A stretch of DNA of 64,000 nucleotides from Paramoeba atlantica (lineage: Eukaryota > Discosea). Position numbers and translations under genes: made by a program. The stretch is taken from assembly GCA_977017575.1 (NCBI GenBank), contig CDRNVI010000030.1:868001-932000 (forward strand), in the 5' to 3' direction. How positions within the stretch are numbered: position 1 is the first letter of the stretch; every line of letters begins with the position of its first letter. Under the pieces are notes generated by a model. It was not told the DNA's origin. It ran no database searches and saw only the letters and a program-made list of their open reading frames with translations. Of this stretch, positions 10,110 to 19,173 are shown piece by piece.

Positions 10110-11325
10110 GGTGGGATTGAACGAATAATGTACACTTTTTTTAAATAATTTTAAATTTTTATGAAATCCTTTTTTGTGTTTCCTAGGGTGATATGTATGA
10201 ATTTTTTTGGATTATTAGTCAATTTTTATCTTAAAATTACGGCTAGTATTGCTTCTCTAAGGTTTCAATGAACTGCACAGGTTGCCCTCGTTTTGATTGC
10301 GCTGCTCAAATTCGCTTGACTTCAGTCGGCTCTGCCACAGAGGAAACGTGTATGTTGTGGATGCGAAACCACAAACTCACTGTACAAAGCGTTTCCTGCG
10401 AGCGTGGGCATGAGCGGGTATTGTGTAATCTGAAGGGAGGCAAGTTCCACTGCCCAGTACGCTCCTGTCGCAATTTGATGTCACAGGACGGTCCTCTCAA
10501 GCACTCAAAGACAAAGGTGTCCGCAAAGCAGATTCTAATTGGGATCGTTTCCTTTTCTTATAGCATGCTGGGAACAGAAGTTGCAAAGGAAGAAGAAGTC
10601 TCTCAAAGAACTGTAGTTTTGCAACGCCAAATTATCGAAAAATCATTGTCTGAGGTTCATAAAATCCGTCAGCGGAACGCCGAGGGAACAGTATCCTTTA
10701 TGCAAGTCGATGAGACGTGGTTCTCAAAGATCAGGCGAGGGGGAAACAAACGAAACCAGCGGGTACGCGCTGGTGGTAGCCAGATAGTTCAGACTCTGGC
10801 CGAATGTACTCGTGACAGCAAGCTGACAGAGATACATGTCACGCCTGTGCCTCAAAAAAGCGCAGAACACTTAATTCCCCCCATCGAGGCTATGTGTGCC
10901 TCCTCGCGTACGCGGATCCATACCGACGGGGCCAGGCACAACAATTTTCTTGAAGGAAAGTATCAATGGGATTCGGTTACCCACAGAAATGAGTGGATCA
11001 GTGATTCCGGTGTGCACACTAACACCGTAGAAGGAGCAAACAGCATGTTGAAGAGAACTTTGACGCGTTGTGGCGGCCAACTTGGTAGAAGCAATGAAAA
11101 CGGGCATGAGCGTGTGCGCGCCCTGGCAGAAAAATGTAACGGATCTCTGCGGGTGAATGGAGCAAGTGTTTTGAAGCGAGTTTTGGAGGATCTTCGCGTG
11201 TATTGTGCGCATTATGTTCTGCAGTAAGAAGCATTTTTTTTGTTAGATAATGATCGAAGGGAAAATATCGTCTTTTTAAAAATTCTGAAAACTGAAATTT
11301 TGTACATTATTCGTTCAATCCGACC
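10110..11325 (+). mobile_element. Complete Merlin (IS1595-like) DNA transposon with 8-bp target duplication
   Basis: A 1216-bp element. The left end GGTGGGATTGAACGAATAAT... (10110-10134) and the right end (11301-11325) are 25-bp inverted repeats with one mismatch. The flanks are the exact 8-bp direct repeat GATAAAAT at 10102-10109 and 11326-11333. Both the GG-starting ends and the 8-bp duplication are typical of Merlin/IS1595-type insertion. With an intact transposase inside, the copy looks young and possibly active. Confidence 0.93.
10268..11227 (+). CDS. Merlin/IS1595-type DDE transposase
   Basis: 319 residues from ATG at 10268, uninterrupted, on the strand opposite to host genes. The N-terminal part has several Cys/His pairs (CTGCPRFDC, CERGHE, CPVRSC) forming a putative zinc ribbon, as in ISXO2-type transposases. 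The catalytic domain shows VDETWFSKI with the first Asp and Glu (about residue 145), IHTDGARHN with the second Asp (about 218), and GVHTNTVEGANSMLKR with the final acidic residue (about 250). It sits between both inverted repeats of the element. It inserted between the TBC gene and ALG3 without breaking either. Confidence 0.9.
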   Translation: MNCTGCPRFDCAAQIRLTSVGSATEETCMLWMRNHKLTVQSVSCERGHERVLCNLKGGKFHCPVRSCRNLMSQDGPLKHSKTKVSAKQILIGIVSFSYSMLGTEVAKEEEVSQRTVVLQRQIIEKSLSEVHKIRQRNAEGTVSFMQVDETWFSKIRRGGNKRNQRVRAGGSQIVQTLAECTRDSKLTEIHVTPVPQKSAEHLIPPIEAMCASSRTRIHTDGARHNNFLEGKYQWDSVTHRNEWISDSGVHTNTVEGANSMLKRTLTRCGGQLGRSNENGHERVRALAEKCNGSLRVNGASVLKRVLEDLRVYCAHYVLQ

Positions 11326-11459
11326 GATAAAATAATAAATGCGAATGTATACTGACCGTAAATACTACTATTCTACTGTACGTAATACTCTATGATGCGG
11401 TACTGAGTACGTTACGTATTTAGGTCCAAAGTGAATCTCATGTCCCAGTGGTGTATACG

Positions 11460-12749
11460 TTACTCTCTAGAATTGTCACGCACGAATGGCAAAATAGGAC
11501 TACAGAGTGACCCCAAAAATATTATGACCAAACTAATGAGGAGCTGTAGCGAGGTCTGACATGTTGAAGGGTATACATTTAGTGATGCCTCTATCAAAAC
11601 TACAGATGATAAGGACAAAATTATCATTTTAGGTGGACTGTGTAGTGATAAATAGAGAAGTTGATGAAAAAACCAACTGTAAAATTGGTAATGAAGACTC
11701 CTTGCAAAAATTACTCCAACAAGATGAAATTCAAAGAACATTCGAATTAGTTCAGACTTTGCACGTACGACTTTCGTCTGCTTTGACTTCCTCCTCAAAA
11801 TTCTACTCCATCGGTAGGTTAAACCTGCCCAAGCAACTAGCGTACAAATTATCAAGAAGAAATCCTTCCTTTGTGAATAAAACAAAGACTCAGACCAAAA
11901 TTGGCCATTGATGCTCCACTTTTGCTGGAAAGTGCGAGAAAAGTCAAATGCTTGAATAAAGTAAATTCTAGGTGATGTCAAAAGAAAAGGAGCAGCTAGT
12001 AAGAGTTGGACAATTCCCATTAGAAAAAGATTTAGAGTAACACCATAAAAGTGTTGATTCGACAAGAGTGTTAATAAAACAGCGGGAGCGTAAAGCAATG
12101 CACTCATTTTAATAGACAGGGCTAGGCTATAAAACAAGGACCCCAGTACCCATTGTCTCTTCGTCCACAATAAAATTGCGATGTAAATAAAAATGACGGA
12201 AAAAGGATCATTGAACATGCGCAAAAGATAAATGCTGTGCAAGCGACGCGAGCAAGAAAGAAGGATAACCGTGAAGGGAAGTATTACTGAAAGATAATTC
12301 GCTTTTCTTTTTATTGAATTCCTGTGTTGCAAAAGGCCTGTTGCATATAAATACCCTCGGGTGGAAAAGAGTTCCGCGTAGAGCGCGAGAACAATGCGGC
12401 ATGTAATCCAGTACAACACTGCGAATATGGTTTGAGCACAGCGAATATTTCTACCTTCATTAGTGATGTAATACATAGCTGTAAAAATGTAAATATGCCC
12501 CGCGGGATACACTGCGGGACCAGTGCTTCCCTTCAGTGAATCGTACTGAAAAGGATGTGACCCTTTTACAAAGGCTATAACCTGCTCCATGTACGTTCTC
12601 CAGTCAATCTCTGTGTAAGAAGCAAAGCTCAGAATAAATACGAGGAAAATTGCCTCCAAGAGGAGCACAGCCCGAGAGATGTTCCGAAATGCGTGCTTTG
12701 GTGTCATGAATGCGTCCCCTTTTGTGAGAATGCACGAGAGTAGGTGCAT
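11460..12749 (-). CDS. ALG3: ALG3-type dolichyl-P-Man mannosyltransferase
   Basis: 429 residues from ATG at 12749, highly hydrophobic, with roughly ten membrane segments. The diagnostic N-terminal block is clear: YTEIDWRTYMEQV near residue 46, then KGSTGPAVYPAGHIYIF near 73-90 and GRNIRCAQTIFAVLYW near 98. This is the ALG3 signature. The enzyme adds the first lumenal alpha-1,3-mannose to Man5GlcNAc2-PP-dolichol in N-glycan precursor assembly in the ER. The length matches the family (about 420-460). The C-terminal membrane region also has the family's ARSLHYQFYSWFFH motif near residue 355. Confidence 0.92.
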   Translation of the reverse strand: MHLLSCILTKGDAFMTPKHAFRNISRAVLLLEAIFLVFILSFASYTEIDWRTYMEQVIAFVKGSHPFQYDSLKGSTGPAVYPAGHIYIFTAMYYITNEGRNIRCAQTIFAVLYWITCRIVLALYAELFSTRGYLYATGLLQHRNSIKRKANYLSVILPFTVILLSCSRRLHSIYLLRMFNDPFSVIFIYIAILLWTKRQWVLGSLFYSLALSIKMSALLYAPAVLLTLLSNQHFYGVTLNLFLMGIVQLLLAAPFLLTSPRIYFIQAFDFSRTFQQKWSINGQFWSESLFYSQRKDFFLIICTLVAWAGLTYRWSRILRRKSKQTKVVRAKSELIRMFFEFHLVGVIFARSLHYQFYSWFFHQLLYLSLHSPPKMIILSLSSVVLIEASLNVYPSTCQTSLQLLISLVIIFLGSLCSPILPFVRDNSRE

Positions 12750-13217
12750 AAACTCACGTTTGTATAAGCACGAAAGTGATGGAATGAATGCAATGTAGGA
12801 ATAAAATTCAGTAGAAAACTCTTTAGCACAAGGATGTTTAAATAACCTATCAATGTCAATAAAGGCTCAATTTATAATCGAATTTATGAAATCGAGCTAA
12901 AGCACATAGCTCAAGTACATTAGTAAAAACCAGTGATGCCATGTCTTCAATTGAAGTGATTTTCATTCGGGCACTTTAGACAAAGTCATTACATCGCGTC
13001 CTCAGTGTTTCTGACGAACCACCATTCCATAAGAATATCGCTGTCCTACAGTGGCGAAAATAAGTCTATAATAAATTAATTCTCAATAATTATGAACTAC
13101 TTTCACGAAAAGTAGTGGCAGATATCTAGGCGGCGTAGGGGTGTGAAAGCTCAAACGGAAATTTTGCTGAAAAGTTAAGGGGGGAGTGCCTTATTGGTGT
13201 CTAGGGGTTCATGCTCT
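12750..13217. other. Intergenic between ALG3 and the pseudouridine synthase
   Basis: No gene seen. It is AT-rich, with one solitary Tc1-like inverted-repeat end at 13177-13209. Confidence 0.6.
13177..13209. repeat. Solo Tc1-type terminal repeat relic
   Basis: AAGGGGGGAGTGCCTTATTG... ending in CTAGGGGTT closely resembles the right ends of the Tc1-type elements at 29706-31035 and 50929-52272. Here the terminal TA is lost and I find no partner end. It lies just downstream of the stop of the pseudouridine synthase gene. Confidence 0.6.
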
Positions 13218-15368
13218 TTAGACCAAATTTACTTTTCTGAGATTGTCCAAATAACTCTGAAACCATAGAGGAAGAGACAGTTCGAAGATGAGAGGACCCT
13301 CGATATCATCAGAGTGAGAAAAGCATAACTCTGAGGCGTGCAAGAAAATGTGTCCGATAGGGGCAACGGGAGTGGCCACCCCTGAACCACCGTACATGAT
13401 ATCTCCAAGTATCGGGATTCCAAGACCTGCGAGTTGAGCGCGTATTTGGTGTTTCTTTCCAGTGTCTAACTCACAACGAAGGAATAAGCAACTCGCCCGT
13501 GGAAACGTTTCTATAACATGATATCTTGCAAAAGCTGTGGATTCCTCAACATCCGTGGAAGACACTTGTATTCTTTGGCTTCTCTCGCCTGCAAATCCAT
13601 GCGTTGAATGAATGACTCCTGTCGTAGGAAACTGACTGGAAATGTTTTCATGACAAGTCGAAATTACATGTACATTACGATTTGCTTTGGAAAAACTCGC
13701 CTCCATTTGTATGCAAAGGCATAAATATGCACGACGGACTTGACACCTTAAAAATTGATTGCTCAAAGAATAGAAACTTTTAGGTTGCTTCGCAAGTATC
13801 ACCAATCCTGACGTGACGCCATCGATGCGATGCACTACTCCCCAACGAGGTAACAGCCGGATGTCAGACCGAAAGGATGCGATAATGTTCACCACAGACG
13901 GCTTTGATTGACCAATAAAATTTACAACGTCGAGCGCGTTGGGCTTCGCAAGGACCATAAGTTCAGAATCCTCGTAAATAATGGTGAGAGTCATTTCAAA
14001 ATCTTTTGAAAAACCCATAGATCGTCTATCTACGGCAGATTGGCGTCGTGAAAGAATAGCTTTACTTAGAAATGCCGAATTCTGCTTGTTGAACAAGCTT
14101 GGAGACTGAGACTCTTGCACATGTTTATTAGATTGAGAAATAACGCTCACGGCAATATGACAATGAAACTGTAGTAGGTCTCCCGAGGAAACTGAAACGT
14201 CATCTGCATGTGAACATCTTCGATCATTAACATAAAAATCCTGAAGTGCAGGCGGTGGAAAATTCAATTTTGACAGCAAAATGCTCTCTCCGGTGTCCAG
14301 TTTTATCATAAAACGTAACGTGACTATTGTGGCACTGTCCATGTCCAAGATGAAACCAGGAGTGAACACCTTACCCAGAATTTCAGCAATGTCCTTTGCT
14401 CGACACGAAAATGGCGTGCTCTGCATATACCTGGAGGCTTTCTTCACCAAACCACTACTAAGAAACATAGTAACTAGCTGATTAACTTGCATCTCATTTG
14501 TTTCATTAGACAATGCGTGAGCTAGAGCTGGCGCAACAGTGAAAAATCCAGGAAGATGAAAGAGCAGGGTAACAAGCTGCGACCATGATCGAACGTCTTT
14601 TACTGTGGCCTTTGTACGAGTTGATAGAAAAGCGAGCGCTTCATTCCATCGAACAGTTCTAGGAGTTCCGATCGATACATTTTGCATGTATTCACTTAAA
14701 AGCGGAGCAACGATATGCCACCGTCCCGATACAGGAGCAGCATTCGCTATGGCTGTGATTAATACTAAGGTAGACTTTAACCGCGTTCTATGAATACAAA
14801 ACGTAGTCCAAACATATCGGTACAACTGCGCATTTATCGACCTGATAAAATTCACATCTTGTGATACAGAAAAAGGTGAGGAACGTGAGGAGTGCCCAGT
14901 AGTGCATGTATATTTTACGGATACCTGTATTTTTTCTGTTAAACTAAACAAAGCTGTCCAAAAAAAGGGATCTTGAATAGCTATGCAGTGTGCGAAACGT
15001 TTGAGTGTGCCAAGCCAACTTCCTGGACAACATTGCAGCAACATAAGCAATGTATGCACGTTTCCTATCTTTGGCGAACGTTTTAAGACATTCTTTGCCA
15101 CAGTCCGCATCCCATTCCATTTGTCTGATTGGGGGCAATGAAGCCTTTTGATGCACGAAAGCAACGTGTTCAGAGAATAGGTTTGTGATACTAATGATGT
15201 AATAGAAGATATTGATGTGATAAAAAGTAATCCCTGAGAACGAGAGAATACATTTGCTTCTAGCTGCGAAACGCTCTTGATAATGGACTGACCAATCAGT
15301 CTTTCACATTTTACGCTTGAAGTACTATCTGTCAAGACTTGTAGGGCTGTTCGCCATGGTGTCCCCAT
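13218..15368 (-). CDS. RluA-family RNA pseudouridine synthase with long N-terminal extension
   Basis: 716 residues from ATG at 15368. The C-terminal 250 residues are the catalytic domain: YEDSELMVLAKPNALDVV near residue 463, GVVHRIDGVTSGLVILAK near 514 with the catalytic Asp in HRID, the RRAYLCLC segment, and LDTGKKHQIRAQLAGLGIPI near 658, then GDIMYGG. Before it, about residues 365-410 resemble an S4-like RNA-binding fold (LSKLNFPPPALQDFYVNDRR, then GDLLQF). The first 360 residues are helical and unrecognised. Relatives of this layout act on organellar or cytosolic RNA; a mitochondrial role is plausible but there is no clear presequence. A solo transposon end follows the stop codon. Confidence 0.82.
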   Translation of the reverse strand: MGTPWRTALQVLTDSTSSVKCERLIGQSIIKSVSQLEANVFSRSQGLLFITSISSITSLVSQTYSLNTLLSCIKRLHCPQSDKWNGMRTVAKNVLKRSPKIGNVHTLLMLLQCCPGSWLGTLKRFAHCIAIQDPFFWTALFSLTEKIQVSVKYTCTTGHSSRSSPFSVSQDVNFIRSINAQLYRYVWTTFCIHRTRLKSTLVLITAIANAAPVSGRWHIVAPLLSEYMQNVSIGTPRTVRWNEALAFLSTRTKATVKDVRSWSQLVTLLFHLPGFFTVAPALAHALSNETNEMQVNQLVTMFLSSGLVKKASRYMQSTPFSCRAKDIAEILGKVFTPGFILDMDSATIVTLRFMIKLDTGESILLSKLNFPPPALQDFYVNDRRCSHADDVSVSSGDLLQFHCHIAVSVISQSNKHVQESQSPSLFNKQNSAFLSKAILSRRQSAVDRRSMGFSKDFEMTLTIIYEDSELMVLAKPNALDVVNFIGQSKPSVVNIIASFRSDIRLLPRWGVVHRIDGVTSGLVILAKQPKSFYSLSNQFLRCQVRRAYLCLCIQMEASFSKANRNVHVISTCHENISSQFPTTGVIHSTHGFAGERSQRIQVSSTDVEESTAFARYHVIETFPRASCLFLRCELDTGKKHQIRAQLAGLGIPILGDIMYGGSGVATPVAPIGHIFLHASELCFSHSDDIEGPLIFELSLPLWFQSYLDNLRKVNLV

Positions 15369-15812
15369 TTCTCTAAGCCCATTTAACGGACGCGATTAAC
15401 CTTTTATGCACCACTCAGCAGCACTGCATTATACATGTACCACAAGAACAGAATGCTTTCACACGTCGATCAAGGAGTTATCTATTAGATTGCCAAAAAT
15501 GTAGAAATAACTTTATAACGCCTAGCAAAACACTACAGCGCAGAAATAATTCATAGCAGGAATAACTTATATGGCTAAACAACTTTGTTTCTCTTTAGGT
15601 AAGTAGTATGTTAAATATAATATTTTAGCCATGGGCTACTCTGAATAGTTTGGAGGCGCTCAGTACTACATATTGGTATCCTATACGTTTGTATAATGTG
15701 CCTCACTTAGTAAATAGTAAAAAGGAATCTATCCATAATAGTTCCTTGAATTCTGTTATACACACGCGACGTGTGGTTCTAAATAAATTCACAAATATGA
15801 TTTCACCTAAAA
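15369..15812. other. Intergenic, AT-rich
   Basis: About 440 bases between the pseudouridine synthase and the cytochrome b5 gene. I see no gene, tRNA or repeat. Confidence 0.6.
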
Positions 15813-16253
15813 TCAGCGCTTGCAACATCGATAAATAGCTACACTTACTGCGAAAAATGCGCATAAAATGCATGCTCTCCTAATAAATACCTTTTGACGT
15901 ATCTGCTTTTCTTTACCTTTATCACTTGGTTCTTCTGATTCGTGTATTGGCCCCTTCGTGATTCGGTCGTCCTTTTTAGTGCTATCTAAATCGCTTTTTC
16001 CTTCCCCGCTAATCAAGTTTCCTACGCAGTATTGTTCCATGTGTTTCATGGCATCCGAACTATGACCAACATAATCAAACTCAGCAGTGGCATCTTCTCC
16101 AGCAGTTTCAAGCAGAGGGTCTCGGCCTCCCGGATGACCATCCAAAAACGAAGTTACGTCGTAGACCTTGTTGTGAACTGCAAAAACAACCTTTTCATTT
16201 TTGCCATTCAAGGCCTTGACATCTAGCAGCGTATAGTTGGTGGACGAAGTCAT
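15813..16253 (-). CDS. Tail-anchored cytochrome b5
   Basis: 146 residues from ATG at 16253. The heme-binding core at residues 5-78 has both axial-ligand motifs, FLDGHPGGRDPLLETAG (His of HPGG) and FDYVGHS (second His). A charged linker of about 30 residues follows (KKDDRITKG...EEPSDKGKEK). The C-terminus is one hydrophobic helix (CILCAFFAVSVAIY) with the basic tail RCCKR, so the protein is tail-anchored in the ER or outer mitochondrial membrane with the heme domain in the cytosol. By family it passes electrons to desaturases and other lipid oxidases. Confidence 0.92.
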   Translation of the reverse strand: MTSSTNYTLLDVKALNGKNEKVVFAVHNKVYDVTSFLDGHPGGRDPLLETAGEDATAEFDYVGHSSDAMKHMEQYCVGNLISGEGKSDLDSTKKDDRITKGPIHESEEPSDKGKEKQIRQKVFIRRACILCAFFAVSVAIYRCCKR

Positions 16254-16493
16254 GAGGAAGAATGCAAAATAATCTGAAAAGCATATTAATTCTCTATTGA
16301 AGGAGTAAGATTTGTCAAAAATAACACACCACCTCTAAATTATCTGCAAAAATATCAGCGAAAACTACATTTGCGACAAAAAAATCCTGCGCTACTCATT
16401 TTAGACCCCCCGCAAATTGAATGCTCAAGTATATCCTGAAAGAATAAAATATGGATTCGTATTTTTAAAATTCAAAATTTAAGCACCAAATCA

Positions 16494-17306
16494 CTATAAT
16501 AATGATTGAACGTCCCAATAAACTCCACGAAGAAAAATCCCAGGAGGGGTGTATCCCGTAAAATTATTTTTGCCAAGGTAAACTTTTAGAAGACGTGGGT
16601 CCCGCCGTCTTCCACCCATACGTTTTACAGGGGGCGGCGATGGACCGTACTCGCTAAGATTCTCTCCGTTCCTTTCATGCATCCAACTGAGATCCACGGT
16701 TCCACAAAAATTATTGCACTGTAGGTCGAGTCGACGCAGCGGTTTTGGGAGGTTACCGGTCAATTCAATATTACCAGTCAATAGATTCGATGAAAGATCG
16801 AGGAAACTCATGTTTAAGGGTAATGTGTTGAGATCAACAGTCCCATCGAATTGATTATCCGACAAACTCAGATAGTTCATATCAGGGGGAAGCGAGCTTA
16901 ACACAATGGGCCCGATGTGTTGGTTGCTTTGTATATCCAAACTTTGCAATTCTGAGGGGAGATATGCAAGATCAATACCACCTCTGAGCTTTTGATCAGC
17001 CGCACGTACAAGTTGTACGGTTTGGGGAAGATGAACCCACGAAAGATTACCTTCCATAGTATAGTGAGGCAGATAACTCTATTCCAGATAGCGCACTATT
17101 TGATTCTCATCACATGCCGTTCCTTTCCACGTACAGGGTGAAACGTTCAGAGTGCGGAAGAAGCTACGTTTTGTCAATCGCCATGTTGGGTGGCGACTCT
17201 TCAAGTTTTCCGTGAATTGCCATAGCGCAGCCTCTTGCGGAAGGAGAGATGCATCGACACGTCCCCGGCGTAGATCAGAGCCATCATCAAGACTTCTTAC
17301 AAACAT
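16494..17306 (-). pseudogene. LRR protein gene broken by one in-frame TAG
   Basis: Codons from ATG at 17306 and from 17057 lie in the same frame, separated only by a TAG at 17079-17081. The neighbouring copy at 17540-18334 has intact sequence there (Ser-Trp in place of Glu-stop), and the two proteins are otherwise very similar (shared stretches such as LRRGRVDASLLPQE and HPTWRLT). It encodes the same cap (CTWKGTACDEN) and about six LRRs. The lesion would cut off all LRRs, so this is a recent pseudogene unless the stop is read through or translation restarts at 17057. The tail differs from the neighbour (FLRGVYWDVQSLL). Confidence 0.75.
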
Positions 17307-17539
17307 GTAAGAACAATAAGGAAAGTCAAAAGATTACGGTTATAATAGTAGATTACGGGTTAGAATTTACATAATACGTTGATGTCTATGATAATATTAG
17401 CTTCTATTACTGTTGGATTTATGCTACGTTTAGTTAACAAAAAGAACGTGTGCGTCAGAATGAGATTTGTATGAAAGTGTAATTTGATTGATGAATAAAA
17501 GGATCACCTAAAGACCAATCAAATTCGATTTTATAAATT

Positions 17540-18334
17540 TTAAAAAAGTACTCCACGAGGCACATCCCCAGAAGGGACATGCTCTGTAAAATTATTATTT
17601 CCAAGATAAACCTTTAGAATACGTGGATCTTGACGAGAACCTCTTCTAATTTTCGCCCGACGCGGATATTGGCCGTACTTGCTAAGATCCCCTGAGTTCC
17701 TTTCGTGCATCCAACGGAGATCCACTGTTCCAAAAAATCTATTGTCTTGCAGACTGAGTCGACGAAGCGTTTTTGGGAGTACCTCCGTCAATTCGATTTT
17801 ACCAATCAACAAGTTCGACGAAAGATCGAGAAACTTCATATTTATGGGCAACGCGCTCAGATCAATAGTCCCATCGAATTGATTCTCCGACAAATTCAGT
17901 TCTTCCATATCTGGAGGAAGCGAGCTTAACACAATGGGCCCATCGAGATGGTTCTTTCGGACATCCAAACTTTGCAGCTCTGAGGGGAGAAATGCAAGAT
18001 CAATACCACCTCTGAGCTTTTGATCAGCAGCAGTTACACTTCGTACGGTTCGGGGAAGATGAACCCACGAAAGATTACCTTCCATGGTATAGTGAGGTAG
18101 ATAACACCAGCTCAGGATGCGTACTATTTGATTTTCATCACAAATTGTTCCTTTCCATGTGCAGGGCGAGACATTTAATGTGCGCAAGAAGCTACGTTCT
18201 GTCAATCGCCATGTTGGATGGCGACTTTTCAAATTTTCCGTGAATTGCCATAGCGCAACTTCTTGGGGAAGAAGAGATGCATCGACGCGCCCGCGGCGTA
18301 GATCAGTTTGATCGTCGAGACCGTGTATCAACAT
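17540..18334 (-). CDS. Leucine-rich-repeat protein, intact member of a tandem pair
   Basis: 264 residues from ATG at 18334. N-terminal 80 residues hold a helical leader (LLPQEVALWQFTENLKSRHP) and the cap CTWKGTICDEN. About six LRRs of LP-x2-L-x2-L-x-L-x2-N type follow, and then a basic region with ARRAKIRRGSRQDPR-like composition before a last half-repeat. No membrane segment or clear signal peptide is visible. It is the direct tandem duplicate of 16494-17306 and intact where that copy has a stop codon. Its role is unknown; similarly built LRR proteins in protists are often surface or secreted. Confidence 0.72.
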   Translation of the reverse strand: MLIHGLDDQTDLRRGRVDASLLPQEVALWQFTENLKSRHPTWRLTERSFLRTLNVSPCTWKGTICDENQIVRILSWCYLPHYTMEGNLSWVHLPRTVRSVTAADQKLRGGIDLAFLPSELQSLDVRKNHLDGPIVLSSLPPDMEELNLSENQFDGTIDLSALPINMKFLDLSSNLLIGKIELTEVLPKTLRRLSLQDNRFFGTVDLRWMHERNSGDLSKYGQYPRRAKIRRGSRQDPRILKVYLGNNNFTEHVPSGDVPRGVLF

Positions 18335-18768
18335 TTTAAACTTTTAAATTAAATTAAATTAAATGTATTTATATGCGATAATTATACACATATCGCAAAA
18401 TTTTACAACATTTTTCCTATCTCCGTGAATCATAACATTTTCCCTTTCTTGTGAACGTATTCTACAAGCGAGAGTGAACGCATTCCACAATTTCTTTTTT
18501 CCCACAAGCGTTTCTACGAGATATTTTGAAAAGAAATGTGAAATAATTACTTCAAAAAAAAGAAAAGAAAGGAACACCTTGCTAGGGAGAATTTTTGAAC
18601 TACACTATCATTCTACTGAATGACATCCCGTACCATTAGAATAGAACCGCCTGCGCAGTTTGGGCATTGACTGGAGTATATAACCGTGTACCTCGATAGC
18701 TGCAAACAGCTCGATAGCTACATAGAACGTTATGTCTGGTTGCATAGAGAACATCTGGAGGAGGAAAT

Positions 18769-19115
18769 TACCGTATCCCCCTCCTCGAGAAATAGATTCG
18801 GCTTCGGGCCCGAATCTACGTTACTGGGGGGATTATTTTTTTCTGTTACTGTCCCTCCCGTTTAAGCGCACCTCATTTTCCGTGAAAAGTGCGCTTAAAC
18901 GGGGGGTCTGACCGGGTGCGCTTAAGGGGAGGGGGGACGGTATTTGTTTTTCGGCTTTTCAGAATGGAATGCTCTTACTAAATCTTCCATCCTCACCCGT
19001 CCAACCACCCCTGACCGCTCAGCCTCCACAGCCGTCCACTCTCCCGAGCCAAATCTCTGTTATTGGGGATCAGCCGAAAAAGGGTCAAATCTCTGTTACT
19101 GGGGGGTCTACGGTA
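18769..19115. mobile_element. Composite miniature element, outer ends TACCGTA + C-run
   Basis: Left end TACCGTATCCCCCTCC (18769) and right end GGGGGGTCTACGGTA (to 19115) form short inverted repeats flanked by TA. The inner motif AATCTCTGTTACTGGGGGG occurs at about 19087, with variants at about 19050 and 18811-18830. Another miniature element (18847-18942) is nested inside. It is non-coding. The pairing of the ends is my inference from symmetry. Confidence 0.55.
18847..18942. mobile_element. 96-bp MITE, GTTTAAGCGCAC family
   Basis: TA, then CTGTCCCTCCCGTTTAAGCG on the left; GTGCGCTTAAGGGGAGGGGG, then GACGG and TA on the right. A third, inverted copy of the motif lies in the middle (GTGCGCTTAAACGGGGGG). 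The same end, in the opposite direction, is at 54590-54649, and a further copy forms the left end of 50233-50666. Confidence 0.75.
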
Positions 19116-19173
19116 AATGTTTTAATGTCCTCTCAAATTCAAATGTGGTTCACTAGGAAGAAATCAATGTGAA

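Larger units (their letters stand above)
18335..19173. other. Intergenic with nested small C-run elements
   Basis: No gene. 18335-18760 is AT-rich without visible structure; 18769-19115 holds two nested TA-flanked miniature elements. Confidence 0.6.
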
